NCBI GenBank assembly: GCA_964453435.1
Contig: CAYVQZ010000042.1
Coordinates: 1-48,906 of the forward strand
Source of the DNA: CAYVQZ01 sp964453435
Lineage (GTDB): Bacteria > Abyssobacteria > SURF-5
Direction of reading: 5' to 3'
DNA: 48,906 bases
The notes under the pieces were generated by a model that worked only from the letters and a program-made list of their open reading frames with translations, was not told the origin of the DNA and did not search any database. Position 1 is the first letter of the stretch. Each line of letters opens with the position of its first letter. Below are positions 42,855 through 48,906 of this stretch, piece after piece. The position numbers were made by a program, and so were the translations under genes.

Positions 42855-43338
42855 AGGCCGCATTTTCCACACGTGCCCGGCCATGCAACCAACACGAACG
42901 GCTGTGTCGGGATGCCGCCAACGGGCCGACATATCCCTTGAATTCGCCGGCCACCGCCGCTCGAATAGCCCTGCCGTAATTGTATTCATTTTAAATATAC
43001 AAATTTAAATGACTTGATACTTTTACGCTCTTGCATTATCATATGCGAATTCATTCGCCTGTTTCGGACCCGATTCCGATTGCCGGCGAAAATCACAGCC
43101 GGCAATTCAAAAGGCTCAAGACCCGTGGGTTACAAATGCGTTTCTGACAAATACACCCGTTCGGCGGAACCTCGTGAAAGTTATACGAAAAAGCTTGGAG
43201 ATATGATTTCATTACGCCCCTTATCAGACGAAACGGACCTTAATTCACTGCGAACTAGCACGGAGTCAACTCGCTCGTTGCAGTGAGCGACACCGCGTTC
43301 ACGAACGCGATACGAATGAAAGGAAGAAGGAAAACAAC
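42855..43338. other. Gene-free stretch with promoter-like site and an inverted repeat
   Basis: No gene is supported. TTGATA at 43014-43019, a 17-base spacer and TATCAT at 43037-43042 could be a promoter for the gene at 43339, though 300 bases away. A 9-bp inverted repeat with a 10-nt loop (ATTGCCGGC / GCCGGCAAT) lies at 43079-43106. Confidence 0.4.
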
Positions 43339-44154
43339 ATGTTCAAAATCTCGGCGTTCAGCGACGAAATCGACCGTGAGATAGACGAGCAGGCGCGCGC
43401 CCTGCTCAGAGAGGGAATCTTCCACATCGAGCTGAGAGTGTGCGGCGACCGAACCCTCGTGGATTTGACGAAGGACGAACTGCGACAGATGAAGCAGGTA
43501 ATCAAGAGGAACGAGTTCCTCGTCTCCGATATCGCCTCTCCAATTGGCAAAGCCATGGTTACCGACCCCTTCGACGCTCACTTCGCCTTGTTCAAGAAGT
43601 ATGTCGACATGACCGATTTGTTCGAAACTCGGATGATTCGCGTTTTTTCCTATCATTGTCCGCCGGAGCGGCCGCCCGAGGAATTCGGAACAGAAGTGAT
43701 CGACCGGATGCGGAGAAAGACCGACTACGCGGCCAACAAGGGGATCACGCTGCTCATGGAAAACGAACGCGGCGTGTACGGAAACACGGGCAGCCGCTGT
43801 TGGGAAATATTGGACACGGTCAACTCGCCGTTTCTCAAGCTGGCGTTCGACCCTCAGAATTTCCTCGCCGAGGGCGAACTGCCGTTCACGAACAACTACG
43901 AGTTGCTTGCCGATTACATCGCTCACGTCCACATAAGAGACGGAAAGCTGAACGAACCGAATACCTTCCTCTACGCGGGAACCGGCGACGGCGAGATTCG
44001 GGATTTGCTGAAGGCGCTCAAGAGGAACAGCTACCGCGGCTTCCTCGCGCTCGAGCCGCGCCTCGGAACCCTCGGCGAACCTGACAAAGAAACACGAATC
44101 AGGATATTCCACGAGGCCCACCAGGCGCTGAAAAAGCTTCTGGCGGAAATTTGA
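43339..44154 (+). CDS. Sugar phosphate isomerase/epimerase (xylose isomerase-like TIM barrel)
   Basis: The 271-residue protein has the TIM-barrel pattern of the AP-endonuclease-2/xylose isomerase superfamily: start FKISAFSDEIDREIDEQA, LFETRMIRVFSYHCPPERPP, ITLLMENERGVYGNTGSRCW (Glu), FLKLAFDPQNFLAEGE (Asp), YIAHVHIRDGKLNEPN (His) and GFLALEPRLGTLGE (Glu). These acidic and His residues sit where metal ligands belong. It may be a sugar or inositol epimerase/isomerase. AAGGAAGAAGG precedes the ATG. No sugar-transport or kinase gene is near, so the substrate is unknown. Confidence 0.88.
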   Translation: MFKISAFSDEIDREIDEQARALLREGIFHIELRVCGDRTLVDLTKDELRQMKQVIKRNEFLVSDIASPIGKAMVTDPFDAHFALFKKYVDMTDLFETRMIRVFSYHCPPERPPEEFGTEVIDRMRRKTDYAANKGITLLMENERGVYGNTGSRCWEILDTVNSPFLKLAFDPQNFLAEGELPFTNNYELLADYIAHVHIRDGKLNEPNTFLYAGTGDGEIRDLLKALKRNSYRGFLALEPRLGTLGEPDKETRIRIFHEAHQALKKLLAEI

Positions 44155-44459
44155 CGGCAACAACCGGGAGCCTCTACTCGCAGCCGCCCAACAAACAGAT
44201 TTCACGGATTCAGGAACACGAAAAAATAAAGGTCTACGTATTTGACAAGGACCGCCCCACGGAGCGAGAAGATACTACTTCCAAAATCTCCCGATGCAGA
44301 CGTTCCTGACGGGGCTTTGCAGCGCAATCAAGAGTAAAGTAAAGATTCGACCCAAAATCATTAGAATCTCTCGCTTCGTCGAACCGGGCTCTTTCGGTTG
44401 GAATATCTGTCATGCCAATTAACTGCTCAGAACTGACCTTTTTTACGAAAAGACTTGAC
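44155..44459. other. Gene-free stretch holding a repeat copy
   Basis: No gene is supported. A 43-bp segment (44268-44310) is an imperfect direct copy of 47307-47349. Confidence 0.4.
44268..44310. repeat. Imperfect 43-bp direct repeat, copy 1
   Basis: About 79 percent identical by eye, same orientation, to 47307-47349, with the core CCGATGCAGACGTT exact. On the minus strand it could encode a truncated version (NVCIGRFWK then stop) of the tail NNVCIGDFLKQYFQLP seen at copy 2. The pair brackets the methyltransferase/dehalogenase region. Confidence 0.55.
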
Positions 44460-45389
44460 TTACAATTTTACCTTCTTTTCCCTTTTTCTCGCCTTGCGTG
44501 AAAGACGTTTGTGGTGTTCCATTACCTTCTGCACGCTAGTCTCCGATTTCGAGTATGCTGTGCTTATCTCGATATGTCCAGACGGAAACAGTGAATCTGT
44601 TTCTTCTTGGATACGTTTGGCGGCAAGCCGGGCGTACTCGGGTTCGATCTCGATTCCTATGCTGTTTCTCCCTGCCCGCAAGGCAGCCAGCATAGTGGTT
44701 CCAGTTCCACAAAATGGGTCGAATACGGTATCACTTTTGAATAAGAACATTCTCACACATCGGAACGCCAATTCAAGAGGAAATGGAGCCGGATGCTGTT
44801 TTATCGAGGCGCCGCTCATCGTCCAAAATTGGCGGAACCATTTTTCATACTCGCTTTTGGACATTCTGCTTGATTCACGCTTTGCTGCGGTCGGTTTGCG
44901 ATATCCACCTGGCTTTCTCTAAATCAGGATAAATTCGATATCATTCTTGATAATCGCATTCGGTTCGTACGGTTTGCCCAGGAACCTGGCGCCATTGTCG
45001 ACTTCGAAGCTGGCATTTGAAATCTTATGCCATATGATTGGATTCAAATTATCAAAGTCGATCTTTCTACAACTAACACAGATGTCCGCATGGAGTGGAA
45101 CAACCACATGGCGGCCAAATTTTCTGCGAGACAAGCAGACATCGCCAACCACACAGACAAGGCGTCCGCCAGGAACCAAAACCCGGTAACAGTGTTTCCA
45201 TACCTTTTCAAGTTCGCTCACAACCTCTTCATAATTCGCCAAGTGTCCGTGTTGCCCATCTCGGTCTTTATATTTCTTAAGAGTCCAGTATGGTGGTGGA
45301 GATGTCACCACGAAATGCACCGATTCATCCTCAATAAAGGACATGTCACGAGCATCACCAATAACGAGCTTGTGGCTTGTATGCGTCAT
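44460..45389 (-). pseudogene. Site-specific DNA methyltransferase, two lesions
   Basis: In one continuous frame from ATG 45389 to 44460 the sequence encodes a beta-class DNA (cytosine-N4 or adenine-N6) methyltransferase with the order catalytic motif, then S-adenosylmethionine motif. An in-frame TAG (44919-44921) lies between DIEFILI and RKPGGYRKPTAAKRESSRMS, inside a segment that otherwise continues as in intact relatives. The catalytic motif reads TSPPPYWTL with an extra proline instead of TSPPYW, from a CCACCACCA triplet expansion, shifting the Ser away from the catalytic pair. The AdoMet motif DPFCGTGTTMLAALRAG is intact. Two independent lesions make it likely dead; no restriction gene is next to it, so it was probably an orphan. 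Confidence 0.8.
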
Positions 45390-45579
45390 ATTGCAACCAT
45401 TTCTCCAGTAAATTTAGTGACTTGTTCTGATTCTTAGCATTTATGCAGCCGGTATATAAAGTTACCCGGCGAATCTTATGGGTAGTTGATGCGCAGGCAG
45501 AAATAGAAAATGGCCATGTGCACCTGCGACATGCAGAAAGTCCGGATTCATTAAGGCTCCCGCATTTAACGCACTTCAT
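45355..45579 (-). CDS. Small zinc-ribbon-like protein, possible
   Basis: A 74-residue frame from ATG 45579, with GGAAAGGG six bases upstream, starts MKCVKCGSLNESGLSACRRC, a good CxxC...CxxC zinc ribbon, then becomes unstructured. Its end overlaps the methyltransferase start by 35 bases. The strong zinc ribbon and ribosome binding site support it, but the tail looks poor, so it may be the decayed beginning of a longer gene. Confidence 0.4.
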   Translation of the reverse strand: MKCVKCGSLNESGLSACRRCTWPFSISACASTTHKIRRVTLYTGCINAKNQNKSLNLLEKWLQYDAYKPQARYW

Positions 45580-45820
45580 TTTTCCCTTTCCGTCCTCAGA
45601 TATTCGGCAAAGCCTTTTCCCTCCAGTCTCCGGACTCCCTGCTCCAGACTACCTTTTCCTTGAACCAGTGGCTATTTGGGAAATTTCCAGGTCTTAAATT
45701 TTCTCGCCGTAAATAGTCAAGGATCAAGCACATCTTTTAGCGTCACGTTGGTGTTCTGTGAATGTGTGACCCCCAAGCCCTCCAGATTCAAGGTTAAAGA
45801 TTTTGTGACCTCCCCTATAA
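45580..45820. other. Short gene-free stretch
   Basis: Downstream of rdhA on the minus strand, with no gene, clear promoter or terminator visible. Confidence 0.3.
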
Positions 45821-47212
45821 CTATTCCCGCCATGAAAACGTCGTGTCGATCCCGTAAGTCGGCAGGTCCAGGTCCCACCACCTCTCCAATTGCTCAGGGT
45901 CCTTGGTAGTGCCGTAGCCAAACAAGTCATCTATTTCTTTCATCAGCCCGCCCCCGGCAGGAATCTTCGATCCCGAGGCTTTAGCGAGATCGTGCAGGGC
46001 AGTCTTGTCCTGCTTGGTCCAAGGGCAGTTCGCCAGGCACAAAGAGCACTGGGTCGCCTGCACCGCCATATATGAGCTGCACCTCGGCGAGTTCTCGAAA
46101 TACACTTTTTTGCCCGGCGCGCTCCAGGCGCCTTTGGGCTCCCAGGTGGGCTCTTCCTCCCGGCTTACCGCGCCAACGCGACAGACTTTAGCGCACTTCC
46201 GGCAGTATTTGCAGAATGTCTGTAACCCGAAATCTATCGGCTTATCCACGGCCAGGGGGAGGTCCGTTACAAGGCAGAACACGTCAATGGCTCCCCCGTA
46301 AATCGGAGAGATCATACGGTTCATTCTCCCCATCTCCCCCATGCCCGCGAAAACGCCGTAAGGAGGCCAGGGGGCCTTCAAGTAGTCACAGTAATATCCG
46401 AGCATCCTTATGAAATTTATGGTTGCCCACACGGTTATGTTCTCTCTCACGATCTGCATACGGTTGCCGGCAAGTCCGAGGGGGGTATCGGCCCGCTTGA
46501 TCGATTCCGGGGGCCATTCGGTGAGTATGACGATTACATATTTGATATGCGGGGGATAGTTTATTCCCTCGTAGAGAATGTCATTGTCTACAGTCGTGAA
46601 TCCCGCCTGGCTTGCGCCGTAGGACACAACCGCCGCTTCCACCATACGAGACGCTTCTTGCGGGCTTCCCTCCCATTTCACGCCATACCTTTCGGACAGA
46701 TTGGTGAAATTGGTCTTTTTCATCATCTCGTCGAAATCAAAATAGGGCATGAACCACAGGGCGTCCGCGGCGCCGGCCAGCGCCCAGTCTTTCAGGGAAT
46801 GGCCCGGCTCATTGTTCTTTATCAGGCTTTTGAGCCGTTTCTGTCTTCGCCTCCACAGTTCGTTGAGTTTTTCTCTGCCCCCCAAGTACCTGGTGATCCC
46901 GATATCCGGCAGTTCCATGGTCTCAAAGTCTTCCCGATGAAGATGCCGGTGGAGGTTCGCGGTGTTGTCAAAATAAAAAAACGGCTTGATTCTTTCGCGG
47001 TCGATTTCCGTGGTTATAGTGTCTCTCTCGCTTACCCACCATGGATATCTTCCCAAGTTTTTCCTGGTTGACTGCTGATTGGTTTTATCGGGACCACTCT
47101 GGTGGCCGTCATTTGCCGACGGCGTCCCCGAGGCCAGCATCGATCCGAAAATCAGGCCCATGCCCTTGAGAAAATTGCGGCGTTCACTCGATAAATGCTT
47201 TTGCAAATCCAT
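45821..47212 (-). CDS. rdhA: Reductive dehalogenase catalytic subunit (RdhA)
   Basis: I start at ATG 47212, nine bases after AAGGAAGAAG, giving 463 residues. The N-terminus has a Tat motif, SERRNFLKG (R11-R12), and an Ala/Gly-rich segment, so it is exported folded. The cobamide-binding part includes PWPPYGVFAGMGEMGRMNRM and SPIYGGAIDVFCLVTDLPLA. Two 4Fe-4S clusters follow: CKYCRKCAKVCRVG (C334, C337, C340, C344) and C378 with CSLCLANCPW (C389, C392, C396). In the first cluster a Pro usually following the last Cys is Arg here. It removes halogen from organohalides as terminal electron acceptor, or has a related catabolic or cobamide role. No rdhB anchor or vitamin B12 gene is adjacent. Confidence 0.93.
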   Translation of the reverse strand: MDLQKHLSSERRNFLKGMGLIFGSMLASGTPSANDGHQSGPDKTNQQSTRKNLGRYPWWVSERDTITTEIDRERIKPFFYFDNTANLHRHLHREDFETMELPDIGITRYLGGREKLNELWRRRQKRLKSLIKNNEPGHSLKDWALAGAADALWFMPYFDFDEMMKKTNFTNLSERYGVKWEGSPQEASRMVEAAVVSYGASQAGFTTVDNDILYEGINYPPHIKYVIVILTEWPPESIKRADTPLGLAGNRMQIVRENITVWATINFIRMLGYYCDYLKAPWPPYGVFAGMGEMGRMNRMISPIYGGAIDVFCLVTDLPLAVDKPIDFGLQTFCKYCRKCAKVCRVGAVSREEEPTWEPKGAWSAPGKKVYFENSPRCSSYMAVQATQCSLCLANCPWTKQDKTALHDLAKASGSKIPAGGGLMKEIDDLFGYGTTKDPEQLERWWDLDLPTYGIDTTFSWRE

Positions 47213-47295
47213 GGTATCTTCTTCCTTGAATGATTCGTTACGGCAATCCTTTCGACTGAACAAGAATAGAAGGGCTACACATTTGGCAGGGGCGG

Positions 47296-47593
47296 TCAGG
47301 GCAGCTGAAAATATTGCTTCAAAAAATCCCCGATGCAGACGTTGTTGACCTCGATACCCTTGGCAAAAGCAATAGAACTCCACCGTTCAGACACTACAGG
47401 AACCAGCATCACTGTCAGCTCAAATATTGGCGACTCGACAGAAAATGATATTGTATCCCCGGAATTTTTTTGGGACATCATCCGAAAAGCCGAAAATGAC
47501 TTTAATTCTGAAACTCTCTCTTGCGGCAGATCCGGCAACTGCTGAACGAGAAAACACCAGAAGCAAAGCAATAACTGCGAAAACAAATATCAT
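47296..47593 (-). pseudogene. Small secreted-protein gene with frameshift, upstream of rdhA
   Basis: One frame from ATG 47593 begins with a classic signal peptide, MIFVFAVIALLLVFSRSAVA then G, but stops after about 60 codons near 47420. A neighbouring frame then carries SFSAFRMMSQKNSGDTISFS, FELTVMLVPVVSERWSSIAF and the tail NNVCIGDFLKQYFQLP (end 47296). Joining the two by one shift would give a small exported protein of about 95 residues. It lies just upstream of rdhA on the same strand. I do not recognise the family. Possibly a real frameshift, possibly a sequencing slip. Confidence 0.45.
47307..47349. repeat. Imperfect 43-bp direct repeat, copy 2
   Basis: Counterpart of 44268-44310; it encodes, on the minus strand, the C-terminal tail of the frameshifted small protein. 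Confidence 0.55.
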
Positions 47594-47728
47594 TTTCCGG
47601 GACAGTCATGACCTGGGCATAGCCGACAAAGGTCCCATATAGTATCAAATTCGAGACTTCGTATAGCTGAGTAGAAATTTTCCAAATTTGTCTTTTACGC
47701 TTGCATAGTCGGGAAGCATTTTCTTTAT

Positions 47729-47770
47729 CTGGTTAATTCAGTCTTTCTGCACGCGTCTGGTTAGTTCAGT
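47729..47770. repeat. Short direct repeat (14 bp, one mismatch)
   Basis: CTGGTTAATTCAGT (47729-47742) and CTGGTTAGTTCAGT (47757-47770), 14 bases apart, just after the zinc-ribbon gene's stop region. Possibly slippage debris. Confidence 0.35.
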
Positions 47771-48077
47771 AGTCAACTCCTTCGACTGTCTCGTCAAGCA
47801 TTTTCAGCCATTCGCGCTTGACCTCTTCGAGGTCTTCGCCTGGCCGTGCGACGAGCTTCCAGTTGTCATCATCGGATGGGATCGGTCTGCCGCAGTCCGG
47901 ACACGCCCAGCGCCATGGTTGCACAATGCATCCGCCAAGGATCACTTCGCCCCGCATGGCTTCCTCTGCCAGTTCTGGGCTCGGTTCTCCGTAAATATAA
48001 GGCAGCGCATCAACATCTTTCCCACATCTTTGGCAGTGAAGTCTTTCTCGCCTTCTTTGTGATTTACGTGAAGTCAT
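47766..48077 (-). CDS. Small zinc-ribbon protein, 103 residues
   Basis: The protein has two CxxC pairs: CQRCGKD near residue 15 and CPDCGRPI near 60, with an intervening GEPSPELAEEAMRGEVILGG and a C-terminal LKMLDETVEGVDY. The basic N-terminus and the two zinc-ribbon halves suggest a small nucleic-acid- or protein-binding factor; I do not recognise a named family. It starts at ATG 48077 on the minus strand. It appears complete and is alone. Confidence 0.65.
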   Translation of the reverse strand: MTSRKSQRRRERLHCQRCGKDVDALPYIYGEPSPELAEEAMRGEVILGGCIVQPWRWACPDCGRPIPSDDDNWKLVARPGEDLEEVKREWLKMLDETVEGVDY

Positions 48078-48176
48078 TTACTCGCCTCCATTGAGAATAT
48101 TGGAGACTTCAGCGAACAGATCCACAATGTCAGCCCCTGATCTTAGATGGGAATGTCCCTGTGAATTGTTGAAGTA

Positions 48177-48235
48177 GGAAGCGACTCCCTCTTAAAGTAC
48201 CACAAAGATTATCAAACACAAAGGAGGTCGCTTCC
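48177..48235. promoter_or_regulatory. Long-range inverted repeat masking a ribosome binding site
   Basis: GGAAGCGAC (48177-48185) pairs exactly with GTCGCTTCC (48227-48235), and with one bulge the pairing extends into TCC/GGA. The right arm overlaps AGGAGG and ends just before the ATG at 48239 region of the transposase-like gene. Such structures can prevent translation of transposases from read-through transcripts. Confidence 0.5.
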
Positions 48236-48236
48236 C

Positions 48237-48548
48237 ATGCAGAAACGATACCGGAAAATGGCGAGAAAAGCAAACGGCAAAGTCAGAGAGATCGGCGAAG
48301 CCACGGTCAGTCTTGAGCCCCCGCTGCCGATGGCAGAGATTGTTGGGGGCATCCCCGCGGCCATCGAGGGGCTGTCACGCGAGGTGGGCCTCATGCGGAT
48401 CGGGGCGGTCATGCAATCGGAGTGCGAGAGGATGGCGGGAGAGAAGAACTCGAAGAATCCCAAAGCCATAGGGGTCTACACATTCATAAGAAACAGTATG
48501 AAGACCGAAGCACAGCCTGAAAGACACAGCGCTCCGAATCTATGGTGA
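48237..48548 (+). pseudogene. IS256-type transposase N-terminal fragment
   Basis: A 103-codon frame directly behind AGGAGG reads MQKRYRKMARKANGKVREIG, then PPLPMAEIVGGIPAAIEGLS and REVGLMRIGAVMQSECERMA. I recall this as the start of IS256-like (mutator-type) transposases, which usually run to about 400 residues and have a DDE core further on. After ERMAGEKNSKNPKAI the match ends and the frame stops at 48548, so it is truncated. The upstream inverted repeat around the ribosome binding site is consistent with transposase control. No right end is visible. Confidence 0.5.
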
Positions 48549-48906
48549 AGGACTAAGGGGTTCAAGGTTCAAGGTTCAAAGTCTTCAGTTCGCGCAATTC
48601 GCGGTTAAAAAATTGGTTTTAAGCCGCAGATCCATTCGACTGACTTTGCCCTAAGCAAGGTCGAAGGGCTCAGGACAGGTTCACGTGGATAAACGCTGAT
48701 TTTCTCATTGAAATTTTTCCTTGGCGTCTTTCGCGCCTTGGCGTGAGACCCATTGTCCTGTTCAAGAAAATCCCCCGTTGTCCCCCTTTATGAAAGGGGG
48801 AAGATAACTTCAATCTGCGATAATCTGCGCAATCTGCGGATAAAAAGCCTTTCCCCGTGATAATATGAAAACCGGACGTCCATTGGATGGTGTACAATAG
48901 TTTGGC
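48549..48906. other. Gene-free end with tandem 7-mers and generic intergenic repeats
   Basis: Three tandem copies of GGTTCAA lie at 48559-48579. The rest consists of stretches such as GGATAAACGCTGATTTTCTC and TCTGCGATAATCTGCGCAAT that have the appearance of dispersed intergenic repeat text. No gene is supported. Confidence 0.5.

Noticed and set aside
44919..44921. Recoding of TAG as an amino acid in the methyltransferase
   Set aside because: A second independent lesion in the catalytic motif makes simple decay the better explanation.
1..48906. CRISPR arrays, tRNA or rRNA genes, and phage or plasmid attachment sites
   Set aside because: None found by eye. No regularly spaced repeats with unique spacers, no cloverleaf-like sequence with a CCA-adjacent acceptor stem, no rRNA-like conserved blocks.

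Overview
The window is a bacterial chromosome segment with mid-range GC (a bit over 50 percent by eye). It has no rRNA, tRNA or CRISPR array that I could find. The gene content suggests an uncultured, anaerobic or microaerobic, probably diderm bacterium with a respiratory and surface-motility lifestyle. Indicators are an FprA-type flavodiiron protein, a CGGC-domain protein, a polyferredoxin membrane protein, a Tat-dependent reductive dehalogenase, four type IV pilus retraction ATPases, MacB-like permeases and a predicted lipoprotein. I cannot assign a phylum from the sequence alone. Most genes are single or in short operons, with many intergenic repeats and several decayed genes, as in environmental metagenome-derived genomes.

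Layout. 1-1.5 kb: end of an ABC-type MacB/FtsX permease pair. 1.9-3.4 kb: a TOTE-type primase-helicase gene broken by an internal deletion. 3.9-5.8 kb: a membrane-anchored beta-lactamase-fold serine hydrolase. 5.8-11.3 kb: soluble repeat proteins (TPR, HEAT), a small conserved protein and a SWIM/SNF2 helicase with its own sigma70-like promoter. 11.6-15.1 kb: a TauE/SafE permease, a frameshifted isoprenylcysteine methyltransferase-like gene, and a PadR-polyferredoxin operon with a palindromic operator on its promoter. 15.3-17.7 kb: a complete ISKra4-type insertion sequence with 13-bp terminal inverted repeats and a 9-bp target duplication, inserted next to the left end of an IS200-type element. 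17.8-25.3 kb: CGGC protein, FprA, a conserved hypothetical protein, a GT-C-like membrane protein, a formylglycine-enzyme-like lipoprotein, a dispersed repeat and an acyl-CoA dehydrogenase.

25.5-29.9 kb (minus strand) holds four adjacent PilT-family ATPase genes in the order alpha-beta-alpha-beta, which looks like duplication of a two-gene unit. It is followed by a P1-family peptidase (30.0-31.0) and a fused MoxR-AAA+/von Willebrand A protein (31.2-33.1). 33.3-38.2 kb: a perfect 20-bp-arm palindrome, a REC-PAS-GGDEF regulator, an endonuclease/exonuclease/phosphatase-fold gene that appears to start at ATT behind a perfect Shine-Dalgarno, and a phospholipase D-VTT membrane fusion. 38.3-44.2 kb: a second copy of the dispersed repeat, a TMTC-like glycosyltransferase with TPRs, a D-aminoacylase/flavin-reductase pair and a xylose-isomerase-like TIM barrel. 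44.4-48.9 kb: a DNA methyltransferase gene with two lesions, a lone rdhA with a frameshifted secreted-protein gene upstream, a zinc-ribbon protein and a fragment resembling the start of an IS256-type transposase.

How the genes fit together. FprA, the CGGC protein and the flavin reductase fit oxygen or NO detoxification and flavin-based electron transfer. The polyferredoxin and RdhA fit anaerobic respiration, though they lie far apart. The PilT cluster fits regulated pilus retraction with two non-equivalent motor types. The most unusual items are the alpha-beta-alpha-beta PilT array, the apparent ATT start codon, the REP-like composite repeat with a variable core, and the cleanly bounded ISKra4 element with a strong subterminal hairpin. 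I did not find a clear, intact, previously undescribed multi-gene system.
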